Source: Crossaster papposus
Lineage: Eukaryota; Echinodermata; Asteroidea; Velatida; Solasteridae
DNA length: 64,000 nt
Assembly (NCBI GenBank): GCA_037893245.1
Contig: JBAIAA010000311.1
Location: forward strand, 620,001-684,000
Reading direction: 5' to 3'
A program made the translations under genes and the position numbers. This document shows, one piece after another, positions 32,575-44,243 of the stretch (position 1 is its first letter; each line of letters begins with the position of its first letter). Below the pieces are notes generated by a model. The model was not told the DNA's origin. It ran no database searches and was given only the letters and a program-made list of their open reading frames with translations.

Positions 32575-33487
32575 GTTAGACGAGAACATCCCAATAGATC
32601 AAGCAGCCTACCGTGCAGGAAGAGGAACCACAGAACACATCGTCGCATACAAGATCCTTGCAGAGAAGGCAATAACATCCAAAGACTACGAACTTTACAT
32701 CACCTAAATGGACATGAGCAAGGCATTCGTCACAGTGAGACGTAACACCCTCATAGAAGACCTGGCAACGATTCTAGACCAAGCAGAACTCCACCTCATC
32801 AAACTACTGGTCGAAGACGTCACCCTAAAAGTGAGAGTGGGGAGTGAAACAAGACTCCTTTCCAACTAAAATGGGCGTTCCACAAGGAGACTTCCTCAGC
32901 CCAATACTCTTCACGCTATACTTGGCAAAAGCCCTGCAAGACCACCCGCAGAGTGGAGAACACACATACGCCAAAGCACCAACAAACGAGAGTACGCACG
33001 AAGACCTACCACCGGAAATGAGGGACCACACGTACTGCAAACCACCCGAATATGGCACCATCATCAGGCCAATGTATGCAGATGACATAGGATGGGCAGC
33101 GAGCAACAACAAGTTCAAGATCGAAAAAGAAAAGAACATCACACTTCCGAAGTTGAAAGACAGAGGCCTAAAAATAAACGAAGCAAAAACCGAAGAATAC
33201 ATTTGTACCTGGTAAAGAAGAACGGATCAAAGGACTGGAAGAAATGTAAGATCCTCGGTAGCCTTATGGATACCAACGAAGACATCAAAAGACGAAAACA
33301 GCTGACGAACAACGCAATGAAAAAACTTGAACACGTCTTCGAGAACAACAACCTCAACATCCAAATGAAGATCAGAGTGTTCAGAGCGTGCGCAGAAAGC
33401 ATATTTCTATACAACTCGTGGACACTGACCAAAACCGCTGAAAAAAGATCGACTCGTACCATCGAAGAATACTACGAAAGGCTATAA
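32575..33487 (+). pseudogene. Non-LTR reverse transcriptase fragment, unit 3
   Basis: It lacks the GGCC insertion, so GVPQGD to YADD is open. An ATTTGT insertion after TEEY introduces TGG-TAA. It has TGG at the Trp before TLTKTAE where units 1 and 2 have TAG. Confidence 0.83.
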
Positions 33488-34705
33488 ATCTTAGCTTCGT
33501 CTTCGGCTTCGGTTCGCCTTTGATTTCCAAATCACTGAGAAGCAAATAGAAATGGAAGCAAATATCCGAACTTTTGGGATCATATCAACCGACTGAATGT
33601 TTGTGTAACACAACAGGCACCAGAATATGGCTGGAGTTCCTGCAGTTGCGAGCCTAAAATCACCTCAAGCCGAAAACGAAGCCAGGAATTTGAAAAGACC
33701 GCCGCAGTGCAGCGCCCTCAAGAGACTGTCTCCGCATTGACTTATTTTTCCCAGTGTCTCCGAAATCCGCCTTCATAAGGTTTGAAAAACCATCAGGAGA
33801 CATTAAATACTACATGAAAATGCTATGTCTTGAATGAAATAAGTAAATGATTTTTTTTCTCTTGGAAATATTAGAGAGGACTGTTCTGATCGTTTTCTGT
33901 AAAAAATAAATCCCACTCAATGTAAACTTTATGAAAAAAAAAGAGGTAAATCTGTGATTGTCTCCTTATGGGTTATTTTTAATGTTGTCCCCCAAATGAC
34001 CCATCGCCTGTTATTATTATTATTATTATATTATTATTATTTTTATATAGCGATGGGTGTATGTATCCTCGTCGTAGTTGCAGGCGCCGTGGCCGCCACT
34101 CAAGTAACCAAATAAAGAACGCTGAACACTCAAGAATGCATGCAATGTGGAGGAATGGTCTCGATGACGCTGGGAAGAAGACGCCGAGTTCCTATCAAAT
34201 CTCACCATGAGCTGGCTAAACACAGATGACGCTGCCGTATTTTCCCCGTTTAGGGACTATCTAGGACTGTTGAATTTGGTAAAAGTGCCGGTATCTCCGG
34301 CACCAACTAGCACCAGATCGTCTGGGCAACAACTTGAAGTCAAAGATGTGGATGATTTTGAGTCTAACGGCGTCACGGTCGACTGTGGACTCATGCCGTT
34401 CACTGTTCCTGGCGATCCCCAAGTGGAGAGCGGCCGGTGGGGTGAGAGCGGCTGCATTCTGCGGACAACCCGGAGCCGATTCTACCACCAGTACCACAAC
34501 CGACGACCAGCCCTAGCCTATACAGTAACCTGTTGTGTATTTTGTCGCAACACAAAAGAATGGTGAGACTGAGTCAATTTATACCTCCCATGTACTAAAA
34601 GACGCCTGAAAGACACCTTTGCTATAGGCAGGGTCAGGATTGTTTATTGGGAAAGTTGAAGTTACTTTTCCACTGTTTAGATATCTTATTTGCGGTACCA
34701 GCATC

Positions 34706-34994
34706 ATGGGGAATGGAAGCCATGACGAGGTGGTGAAGCAGGATCTGGACAAAAAGAGCAGATGACAAGCCAGACCCAACCGACAAACCTCCGTATAATC
34801 CTTCGTACGTCACCCTGATCGCAATTAATGGCCATTAGGGAGTCACCGGACAGGCGCCAAACTCAGCCAAATCTACCCGTACATCATCAACAAGTTTCCG
34901 AACTACGAGAAAAACAAGAAAGGCTGGCAGAACTTCATCATCACTACCTCAGCATCAACGAATGCTTCATCAAGATACCGAGGGAATGGAGAGG
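34706..34994 (+). pseudogene. FOXL2: FOXL2-like forkhead fragment, unit 4
   Basis: Same indels as the other units, plus CAAG to CCATG-type changes near the N-terminal SKDE codons. Confidence 0.72.
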
Positions 34995-35905
34995 GTTAGA
35001 CGAGAACATCCCAATAGATCAAGCAGCCTACCGTGCAGGAAGAGGAACCACAGAACACATCGTCGCATACAAGATCCTTGCAGAGAAGGCAATAACATCC
35101 AAAGACTACGAACTTTACATCACCTAAATGGACATGAGCAAGGCATTCGTCACAGTGAGACGTAACACCCTCATAGAAGACCTGGCAACGATTCTAGACC
35201 AAGCAGAACTCCACCTCATCAAACTACTGGTCGAAGACGTCACCCTAAAAGTGAGAGTGGGGAGTGAAACAAGACTCCTTTCCAACTAAAATGGGCGTTC
35301 CACAAGGAGACTTCCTCAGCCCAATACTCTTCACGCTATACTTGGCAAAAGCCCTGCAAGACCACCCGCAGAGTGGAGAACACACATACGCCAAAGCACC
35401 AACAAACGAGAGTACGCACGAAGACCTACCACCGGAAATGAGGGACCGGCCACACGTACTGCAAACCACCCGAATATGGCACCATCATCAGGCCAATGTA
35501 TGCAGATGACATAGGATGGGCAGCGAGCAACAACAAGTTCAAGATCGAAAAAGAAAAGAACATCACACTTCCGAAGTTGAAAGACAGAGGCCTAAAAATA
35601 AACGAAGCAAAAACCGAAGAATACCTGGTAAAGAAGAACGGATCAAAGGACTGGAAGAAATGTAAGATCCTCGGTAGCCTTATGGATACCAACGAAGACA
35701 TCAAAAGACGAAAACAGCTGACGAACAACGCAATGAAAAAACTTGAACACGTCTTCGAGAACAACAACCTCAACATCCAAATGAAGATCAGAGTGTTCAG
35801 AGCGTGCGCAGAAAGCATATTTCTATACAACTCGTGGACACTGACCAAAACCGCTGAAAAAAGATCGACTCGTACCATCGAAGAATACTACGAAAGGCTA
35901 TAAAT
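34995..35905 (+). pseudogene. Non-LTR reverse transcriptase fragment, unit 4
   Basis: Open from MYADDIGW to EEYYERL in one frame; GVPQGD lies in another frame because of the GGCC insertion. Trp before TLTKTAE is intact. Confidence 0.83.
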
Positions 35906-37121
35906 CTTAGCTTCGTCTTCGGCTTCGGTTCGCCTTTGATTTCCAAATCACTGAGAAGCAAATAGAAATGGAAGCAAATATCCGAACTTTTGGGATCATA
36001 TCAACCGACTGAATGTTTGTGTAACACAACAGGCACCAGAATATGGCTGGAGTTCCTGCAGTTGCGAGCCTAAAATCACCTCAAGCCGAAAACGAAGCCA
36101 GGAATTTGAAAAGACCGCCGCAGTGCAGCGCCCTCAAGAGACTGTCTCCGCATTGACTTATTTTTCCCAGTGTCTCCGAAATCCGCCTTCATAAGGTTTG
36201 AAAAACCATCAGGAGACATTAAATACTACATGAAAATGCTATGTCTTGAATGAAATAAGTAAATGATTTTTTTTCTCTTGGAAATATTAGAGAGGACTGT
36301 TCTGATCGTTTTCTGTAAAAAATAAATCCCACTCAATGTAAACTTTATGAAAAAAAAAGAGGTAAATCTGTGATTGTCTCCTTATGGGTTATTTTTAATG
36401 TTGTCCCCCAAATGACCCATCGCCTGTTATTATTATTATTATTATATTATTATTATTTTTATATAGCGATGGGTGTATGTATCCTCGTCGTAGTTGCAGG
36501 CGCCGTGGCCGCCACTCAAGTAACCAAATAAAGAACGCTGAACACTCAAGAATGCATGCAATGTGGAGGAATGGTCTCGATGACGCTGGGAAGAAGACGC
36601 CGAGTTCCTATCAAATCTCACCATGAGCTGGCTAAACACAGATGACGCTGCCGTATTTTCCCCGTTTAGGGACTATCTAGGACTGTTGAATTTGGTAAAA
36701 GTGCCGGTATCTCCGGCACCAACTAGCACCAGATCGTCTGGGCAACAACTTGAAGTCAAAGATGTGGATGATTTTGAGTCTAACGGCGTCACGGTCGACT
36801 GTGGACTCATGCCGTTCACTGTTCCTGGCGATCCCCAAGTGGAGAGCGGCCGGTGGGGTGAGAGCGGCTGCATTCTGCGGACAACCCGGAGCCGATTCTA
36901 CCACCAGTACCACAACCGACGACCAGCCCTAGCCTATACAGTAACCTGTTGTGTATTTTGTCGCAACACAAAAGAATGGTGAGACTGAGTCAATTTATAC
37001 CTCCCATGTACTAAAAGACGCCTGAAAGACACCTTTGCTATAGGCAGGGTCAGGATTGTTTATTGGGAAAGTTGAAGTTACTTTTCCACTGTTTAGATAT
37101 CTTATTTGCGGTACCAGCATC

Positions 37122-37410
37122 ATGGGGAATGGAAGCAAGGACGAGGTGGTGAAGCAGGATCTGGACAAAAAGAGCAGATGACAAGCCAGACCCAACCGAC
37201 AAACCTCCGTATAATCCTTCGTACGTCACCCTGATCGCAATTAATGGCCATTAGGGAGTCACCGGACAGGCGCCAAACTCAGCCAAATCTACCCGTACAT
37301 CATCAACAAGTTTCCGAACTACGAGAAAAACAAGAAAGGCTGGCAGAACTTCATCATCACTACCTCAGCATCAACGAATGCTTCATCAAGATACCGAGGG
37401 AATGGAGAGG
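37122..37410 (+). pseudogene. FOXL2: FOXL2-like forkhead fragment, unit 5
   Basis: Same lesions as unit 1, with the common GGACAGGCGCC version. Confidence 0.73.
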
Positions 37411-38665
37411 GTTAGACGAGAACATCCCAATAGATCAAGCAGCCTACCGTGCAGGAAGAGGAACCACAGAACACATCGTCGCATACAAGATCCTTGCAGA
37501 GAAGGCAATAACATCCAAAGACTACGAACTTTACATCACCTAAATGGACATGAGCAAGGCATTCGTCACAGTGAGACGTAACACCCTCATAGAAGACCTG
37601 GCAACGATTCTAGACCAAGCAGAACTCCACCTCATCAAACTACTGGTCGAAGACGTCACCCTAAAAGTGAGAGTGGGGAGTGAAACAAGACTCCTTTCCA
37701 ACTAAAATGGGCGTTCCACAAGGAGACTTCCTCAGCCCAATACTCTTCACGCTATACTTGGCAAAAGCCCTGCAAGACCACCCGCAGAGTGGAGAACACA
37801 CATACGCCAAAGCACCAACAAACGAGAGTACGCACGAAGACCTACCACCGGAAATGAGGGACCACACGTACTGCAAACCACCCGAATATGGCACCATCAT
37901 CAGGCCAAAGTATGCAGATGACATAGGATGGGCAGCGAGCAACAACAAGTTCAAGATCGAAAAAGAAAAGAACATCACACTTCCGAAGTTGAAAGACAGA
38001 GGCCTAAAAATAAACGAAGCAAAAACCGAAGAATACCTGGTAAAGAAGAACGGATCAAAGGACTGGAAGAAATGTAAGATCCTCGGTAGCCTTATGGATA
38101 CCAACGAAGACATCAAAAGACGAAAACAGCTGACGAACAACGCAATGAAAAAACTTGAACACGTCTTCGAGAACAACAACCTCAACATCCAAATGAAGAT
38201 CAGAGTGTTCAGAGCGTGCGCAGAAAGCATATTTCTATACAACTCGTGGACACTGACCAAAACAGCTGAAAGAAAAGATCGACTCGTACCATCGAAGAAT
38301 ACTACGAAAGGCTATAAACATCAAATGGCCAAAGAAAATATCCAGTGAAGACCTGTACAACAAGACAACACAAGAAAAATGGAGCGCAAAAATCAAGACC
38401 AGAAGACTGCGATGGTACGGCCACGCTATGCGACTACCCGAAGAAACACCTGCAAAAACAGCACTACGAGAAGTGTACAGAAAAGTGAAAAAGTTAAGAG
38501 GAGGCCAAACAATAACCTGGATCTCAGTGCTCAAAAAGGATCTGGGCACTCTAGGACTAACATATAGAGGGCGCCACCCAACTGGCGCAGGACAGAGGCG
38601 AATGGATCGAGATCGGATCGCGGAAGGTGGTGTGGCGATCTCGGGCGCCATGTGCATACGCACTT
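37411..38665 (+). pseudogene. Non-LTR reverse transcriptase with C-terminal region, unit 5
   Basis: The longest copy. Open from 37680 to 38348 through GVPQGD, a changed active-site block KYADD (Met to Lys before YADD), and TLTKTAERKDR. An extra GA near 38272 shifts the frame. The RT C-terminal region follows in other frames: LRWYGHAMRLPEETPAKTAL and RGGQTITWISVLKKDLGTL (38400-38562), then LAQDRGEWIEI near 38580. This is the usual '..RLRWxGHVxRM.' end of RTE-like and related LINEs. Confidence 0.83.
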
Positions 38666-38690
38666 CGTGCGTGAATGATGAATATTATCC

Positions 38691-39177
38691 AAATGTGGTG
38701 GTTATATGCAAATATGGAACAACAAATCACAAGATTTTTAAATAGTGATGAATCATCACGTTTTATGTGTGAAACTGCTTCTAAAAGAAGTGATTTTAGG
38801 ATTTTCAGGATTTTACTTGAGCTTATTTCAAACAACTCAGGTGTTTTCTAATCTAGTCCATGCAGATTAATAGCTTTCTTCACCACAATATTGCATTTGA
38901 TGATATACAAGCACGGTGGCCGAGAATATTCAATCAGACAGTAACACCACTTTGATAATTCGTTTTATATGAATTTCTTTGTACAACTTAAGCCAACAAT
39001 TACTAACACGGCGGAAATCGTCTCCAGAAACCTTGCAAAACAGTGCCTTTTTGGCGTTTCCAGTTTCATATCTCAACTTCTGCTTAACGTATGAATTTAG
39101 TTCGCTCGCCAAAATAAAGAGTAATTCTTCATCTTCATTACAGTACTTAAAATGTATTACAAAGTTCTTTAAAACTG
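38691..39177. other. No gene seen downstream of the array
   Basis: AT-rich sequence with no convincing exon or recognisable repeat. Confidence 0.35.
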
Positions 39178-39490
39178 TCCTACCAGGGGGGTTGAAGGTG
39201 GTCGGTTATGTCCATTTTACTGTGCGTCCCTTCATGGTCGTAACTCAGCAACCAAACCAGCCGATTGATTTAGTTCCAGCGTATAAACTTTGGTCCCCAA
39301 AAAATAATGATATAAAAGTCACGCTGATTGGCTATTCTTTTCTACCGTACTTGGTATGTCGTACGATTTGAAACAGTAGTAGTCGTGTAAAAAATGTCTC
39401 GAAAATGGAAAGTTACGTCAAGTTGTGTGTGGAACCCGGGGCAAAACGCGTGCATATGCGGTTTACACGGGGAGTACATGTACAATTGCA
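39178..39490 (+). repeat. Dispersed repeat X, copy 2
   Basis: The uninterrupted version of the repeat at 24182-24705, in opposite orientation, so the pair brackets the 15-kb recombinase-plus-array region. Confidence 0.7.
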
Positions 39491-39585
39491 AGGTTGAACG
39501 CACAACCCACGCGGGCGGCGGATTGGTTTTTAACTATAAGCACTTGATTATAAATTGTCTAAGTGTCAGCACAAAGCGATTGGGA

Positions 39586-39885
39586 TTAAAGGTATGATAC
39601 ACCATTTGCAGATATCGAAAACATTTACTACCGAATTATTAAGAAATATCTTACTCATTTAAAGGTAAATAGTGGTTCTAGGCATCCAGCAAACTGATTG
39701 CGCTAGATATCCTGTAATTATTCCGAAAAATTAAATTTTATAAAGTAAATTTTGCTATCGCCGGACGGCGATCGCGAAAAAACAAAAAAACCATAAGAAC
39801 AAATGCTCGACGTCGGTTGAAAACAAACGCTGTTTTTTGTGCTTTTCTCGGCATCAATGACTGTAAAACTTCGGAATGGCTGCCA
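39586..39885. mobile_element. MITE family B, truncated copy
   Basis: Starts TTAAAGGTATGATACACCAT and keeps GAAAACAAACGCTGTTTTTT, but loses the right end shortly after AAAACTTCGGA. A MITE C copy starts about 50 bp later. Confidence 0.75.
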
Positions 39886-39931
39886 TGGTGTGTTGTGCGA
39901 GAAAGAAAAAAAAGCTTGCAATTATCTACAT

Positions 39932-40310
39932 TTAAGGGATCGTATACGTTTGGTAATTAGTCCAAAAATTAATGACAATAAAAACTTACTTGGTAAGAAG
40001 TACAGCAGCTTTGGATAGTGTATAATGCATTTTTAGAAACTTTTCACTTCAAAGTACCGGTACTGCGGTTATGGAAAAATATATCACTTTTTATCCCAAA
40101 AACTTTGAATCTGAGAAGCGTTTACTGCAGTGACGTTTCTCAGACTGTGTATTCCAATGCAGATTTTTTCTTCCTGCGTGGACATAACCGCTCCGGATTT
40201 TCGGCAATATCTCAAAATCGCGGCAAAATTTTTACAGGTTAGTTTTATGGTATATAATCTATAACTATAATGATTGAAACAAACAATGCCGGGTTCCATT
40301 TACCAAAATG
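39932..40310. mobile_element. MITE family C copy 2
   Basis: Starts TTAAGGGATCGTATACGTTT. The interior matches 5914-6304 closely; the right end has decayed (CCATTTACCAAAATG). Confidence 0.8.
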
Positions 40311-40384
40311 TGGTCATTGCTTTTTTTTTACTAATCATAATTAATACTTCCTATAATGTGAAAAGCAGTTCTGGCAGTCAGACA

Positions 40385-40716
40385 TCAGACCATGTGTTGG
40401 GTGTAGTTCCTCCGCAGATCGACACCGCCCATCATGGTGGAGGGGTCAGATTGGCCCGCCCCGTGCAGACCAGACCACGTTGCCACAGTATACCGCGTGT
40501 ATCTCATAGGGCGTGGGCCGCGTGTTTGTGGAGCGAAAGTAATAGTCCGTGGAGCAGGCCGGGTGCCGTTGGTCATCGGCGATTGGTCTAGGTCCGGGAA
40601 GCTGGGGTTGGGATTGACCAATTGGAAGCCGGGGAGGCCGTGTGCTGGAAGGCTCTGATCTGGCGTCATGGGAGGGGACACTGGCACCCGCATGGTGTTG
40701 CGATTCCACTCGAAAT
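40385..40716 (-). CDS. Proline-rich terminal exon of an unidentified gene
   Basis: On the minus strand the acceptor ttccgttccacag (AG at 40718-40717) opens a frame reading FEWNRNTMRVPVSPPMTPDQ, then Pro/Arg/Thr-rich sequence with ARG/TRYTVATWSG-type stretches, ending YTQHMV at a stop (40387-40385). Base composition is much richer in GC than its surroundings, as expected for an exon. I recognise no domain. It may be the cytoplasmic tail of a membrane protein or a disordered C-terminus. Upstream exons would lie at higher coordinates; I could not find them in this window. Confidence 0.55.
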
Positions 40717-40755
40717 CTGTGGAACGGAAAAGACAAGAAAATACACCCGGTTACG

Positions 40756-41625
40756 AAATAATAATAACTAGGCGGTCACCCGGGGTTTGTCGGTTCTCGG
40801 GTTTGTAGCTACTTCCCTGGATGGATGGGGATTGTGGATACATGTTGACCGAGTTTAAGCACGATCCGACCAACTTCAAAAAGGTGACCCCTAGATGACC
40901 TTTGACCTCGTACGCTCTAGCGAATGCAAACTGGTTCTTGCGGGGACCGAGCCGGACCCACCCACCGAGTTTGAACGCCGCACGACCCCGGGAAGGGGAC
41001 GAAAAAGCGCGCACAGATTCAAAAAGGTGACCCCTAGATGACCTTTGACCTCGTACGCTCTAGCGAATGCAAACTGGTTCTTGCGGGGACCGAGCCGGAC
41101 CCACCCACCGAGTTTGAACGCCGCACGACCCCGGGAAGGGGACGAAAAAGCGCGCACAGATTCAAAAAGGTGACCCCTAGATGACCTTTGACCTCATACG
41201 CTCTAGCGAATGCAAACTGATTCTTGCGGGGACCGAGCCGGACCCACCCACCGAGTTTGAACGCCGCACGACCCCGGGAAGGGGACGAAAAAGCGCGCAC
41301 AGATTCAAAAAGGTGACCCCTAGATGACCTTTGACCTCGTACGCTCTAGCGAATGCAAACTGGTTCTTGCGGGGACCGAGCCGGACCCACCCACCGAGTT
41401 TGAACGCCGCACGACCCCGGGAAGTGGACGAAAAAGCGCGCACAGATTCAAAAAGGTGACCCATAGATGACCTTTGACCTCGCACGCTCTAGCGAATGCA
41501 AACTGGTTCTTGCGGGGACCGAGCCGGACCCACCCACCGAGTTCGAACGCCGCACGACCCCGGGAAGGGGACGAAAAAGCGCGCACAGACAGACACACAG
41601 ACAGAGAGTAGCGTATTATTATATA
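40756..41625. repeat. ACTAGGCGGTCACCCGG element, copy 2, with amplified unit
   Basis: Shares both ends with 15303-16321 but joins TACATGTTGAC directly to CGAGTTTAAGC, losing several hundred bases of interior. The last block is repeated in tandem (next entry). Confidence 0.7.
40876..41590. repeat. 143-bp tandem repeat, five copies
   Basis: TTCAAAAAGGTGACCCCTAG recurs at 40876, 41019, 41162, 41305 and 41448, exactly 143 bp apart. Each unit contains ATGACCTTTGACCTCG and GGACGAAAAAGCGCGCACAG. Sequence identity is very high, so the amplification is recent. The related element at 15303-16321 has one unit. Confidence 0.95.
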
Positions 41626-41814
41626 GAAGATAGAAGAAGATAGATAGATAGATGTGAGCATTTATATAGCGCTCAAACACAGAAGAAACTGGTATCAGAC
41701 ATCAACTTCCAAGTGACCTCATTAATTCCTGCAAAAAAACTTCAATTTGCAAGGAGGATTTGGGAGGATTTGGGATGGTTAGGGACAGTCAAGGTCTTAG
41801 CCAGCCAGCAGTGT

Positions 41815-41995
41815 AGGCAAAATCTGGAGCCGGGATATATGTCCACGCTGAGAATAATCTGCATTGGAAAACACAACCTGAGAAACGTCGCTGCACGGTA
41901 ACGCTTCCGGATTCAATTTTTTTTGGGATAGCAATTGAAGGGATATATTTCGAAGTACTGTACATGTAGTTTCAAAAAATGCATTCCTGAATTGA
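41815..41995. mobile_element. MITE family C fragment (inverted)
   Basis: Retains GTCCACGCTGAGAATAATCT, CTGAGAAACGTCGCTGCA and ATTTCGAAGTACTGTA, equivalent to the middle of 5914-6304 in reverse. Confidence 0.5.
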
Positions 41996-42019
41996 ATGAA
42001 AAAATATATTACACGTAAT

Positions 42020-42285
42020 AATAATAATAAATAATAAAAATAATAACAGGCATTTATACTGCGCTTTTCCAAAACATGATCAAAGCGCATAACAAAAAAG
42101 GATAAATTAAAACAAGCTATAACAAAACTTAAATCTACTATTTAGGAAAGAGATAAGTTTTAAGTTTACTCTTAAATGCAACAACACAAGTAGAATCACG
42201 GACACTAATTGGGAGACTGTTCCAAAGTTCAGCGGCAGAGTGTGAGAAGGCGTGTTTGCCGTAAGATAAACTTGAGTTGTGAGTG
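42020..42285 (-). pseudogene. LINE 3' fragment (RT C-terminus), cut by a MITE
   Basis: On the minus strand 42265-42143 encodes KHAFSHSAAELWNSLP and FKSKLKTYLF before a stop, the same C-terminal motif as the CR1/L2-group LINEs elsewhere in the window. It continues into a 3' UTR ending in (TAT)n near 42020. MITE B inserted at 42286 removes contact with the upstream part. Confidence 0.65.
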
Positions 42286-42653
42286 TTAAAGGTAGTATAC
42301 ACCATTTGCAGAAATCGAAAATATTTACTACTGAATTATTAAGAAATACCTTACTCAATTGAAAGTAAATAATGATTCTAGGCATTCAGCAAAAGGATTG
42401 AGCTAGATATCCTGTAATTATTCAAAAAAAAATTATAAAGAAAAATTCGCTCTCGCCGAACAAAGATAACATAAGAATAACTGCTCGACCCCGGTTGAAA
42501 ACAAACGCTGTTTTTCGTGCTTTTTCTCGGCATCCATGATTGTAAAACTTCGGAAAAGTCAGTTAAACGATATTTACTATGAAATACAACCCCCTAAATC
42601 TACCCATTCATGATAATTCAAGCAATTACCAATGGTGTATATACTACCTTTAA
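42286..42653. mobile_element. MITE family B copy 2
   Basis: Bounded by TTAA at both ends (42286-42289 and 42650-42653). Ends AGGTAGTATACACC / GGTGTATATACTACCT. Confidence 0.85.
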
Positions 42654-42814
42654 GCCGAGTTATATCGGAAGAATAAACAGAGTAGAGTAACTTGTTTACT
42701 TACTTGATAACTTGTTACTGTTAAATTTGAATATTCCTAACTTTCTAATGATTGTAAATTTGTATCTAATTTTTTTTGTTCCCTGCGAAATAATACATGA
42801 AATAATAAATGAAA

Positions 42815-42905
42815 TTATACTATCCAAAGCTGCTTTATATACTTCTAACCATTGAAAGTAAGTTTTTACTGCCATTAATTTTTAGAGTAATTACAAACTT
42901 ACGAT
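42815..42905. mobile_element. MITE family C fragment
   Basis: ACTATCCAAAGCTGC, AGTAAGTTTTTACTGCCATT and AATTTTTAGAGTAATTAC match the outer part of family C in reverse orientation. Confidence 0.5.
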
Positions 42906-43089
42906 TTAAATTCTTTCCTTTATCAGCTATAGATTTCTCATTTTGACGAACTTAATTGGATAATTAAGATTGATTTACTTGTAATTTGAGTATGCAAAAA
43001 GTTACACAAGTTTACTTCTGGGGTCAATGATAGTTTTTCGATCCATATTTTATTGTAATCTTATTTCTCTGGTACACCACCTTTTGGTT

Positions 43090-43345
43090 CATATAATAAT
43101 AATAATAAGGTTAGTTCTTATATAGTGCTTGAGACTCCCACAATGTGGGTGTATCAAAGCGCTTTACATTATTACCCTGATCATTGGGCCCATGAAACAT
43201 TCGAAATACCATCTCAGCTCCTTGGGGAGTATACAGCTAAATTCAACCACAATAACCATCTCTGCCCTATACCCATTTACTCCTGGGTTGAGAGAAGCAA
43301 TGAGTGACAAAGTGCCTTGCCCAAGGGCACACATACCATGAAGGA
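43090..43345 (-). mobile_element. SINE with the conserved core and (TTA)n tail
   Basis: On the minus strand GTGCCCTTGGGCAAGGCAC starts the element near 43332. The body follows, then AAGCGCTTTGATACACCC, a CACTATATAAG block and a (TTATTA)n tail at 43096-43110. The core matches 3007-3061. No tRNA-like head is evident. Confidence 0.55.
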
Positions 43346-43990
43346 CCTTTGCAGTTTTATTATGCACAAACCTGTCCTGGGTAGGAAATGACCCAAAACC
43401 CTCTTCAGGTAAACAGCATGAACAGTATTTATTTTATAGTACAGGCCTATATCAATTATTATCATTTATTTTCCCCACCCCTCTCTCTGGAAACTTTGAA
43501 ATTTGAGAAAAGAGATCGATAGCCCTATACCCAAAGTTGATTTCATTTGTTTCTGACCAATACCGTTTTAGAGTGTTAGTGTTTTTTGTGTTTTGGGGGG
43601 AATTTTGTGTGTGTTTTTTGTCGTTTTAGGTTTTTTTTTTTTTTTTTTTGGGGGGGGGGGGGACATGCCTTTACCAAAGGAAAACCCTATTCCATCCTAT
43701 CTCCTACTCACTCAGAATTTTGCCAGAATAACGTGGTTGATTGTTAAGACCAAATTTATCTTAGTTATTAATATTATATCTGGTTTATGTGATTTGGAGG
43801 AAATTTTAAGACTGCATTTTTGTTTTTAAAATGCGATTCTGATATTTCTTTTTCAATGGAAGGACTTACCGGTACATGTGGGTAACCTATTTTGAAGGAG
43901 GATCATTCAATGATTCTTGAATTAATAGAACGCTCAGGAGCTGTCTTAACTTTGCTATTTGAAGCAAAAATCTGGATTATATCTATCGCA
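43346..43990. other. No gene seen; homopolymer junction at 43631-43664
   Basis: The stretch has a T run directly followed by a G run at 43631-43664, but I see no exon. Confidence 0.4.
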
Positions 43991-44243
43991 GTTGATTTTT
44001 CAGCAATTATTTAAGGTTTAAAGGTCTTTTCATTGTAACTTCCGGTCTAGTGACGTCATATTTTTTTCTCTCCGCCAACTTGTTCCTAACATGAAGCCGA
44101 TTATACACACCAGATATAAAGTGATTTGGGCAAACTTCGCCACACACATCAACTGATTATTCATTTTTAACAGTTTTCAACCTGCCGCTAGAGGGCGCTG
44201 TAACATTTTATGACGTCACCGACAATTTTGTTGAAAGGCACTA

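Larger units (their letters stand above)
31185..33606 (+). repeat. FOXL2-RT tandem array, unit 3
   Basis: Same layout. Private marks: CTAGCACTG in place of CTAGGACTG in the 119-codon frame, and six extra bases (ATTTGT) near 33201, which change the frame after TEEY. Confidence 0.95.
33607..36022 (+). repeat. FOXL2-RT tandem array, unit 4
   Basis: Same layout. Shares GGGACCGGCCACACG with unit 2. Shares with unit 5 a run of eight to nine A before GAGG in the leader, a shorter (TTA)n run, and CTATGTCTT. Private: GCCATGACGAGG in place of GCAAGGACGAGG near 34719. Confidence 0.95.
36023..38690 (+). repeat. FOXL2-RT tandem array, unit 5 (only unit with the LINE 3' end)
   Basis: Same layout, but where units 1-4 jump from GAAAGGCTATAAA to the junction segment, this unit continues CATCAAATGGCCAAAG through the true 3' end of the LINE to about 38690. 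It therefore shows what the parental element looked like downstream of the repeat breakpoint. Confidence 0.95.

Noticed and set aside
24182..39490. One giant transposon bounded by inverted repeat X
   Set aside because: The repeats are imperfect, have no target duplication, and enclose parts of several unrelated elements; kept only as an observation.
40751..41661. Series of 88-codon minus-strand frames (MRAFSSPSRGRAAFKLGGWV type)
   Set aside because: They arise from the 143-bp tandem repeat, whose length is not a multiple of three, and read across unit borders; no conserved protein.
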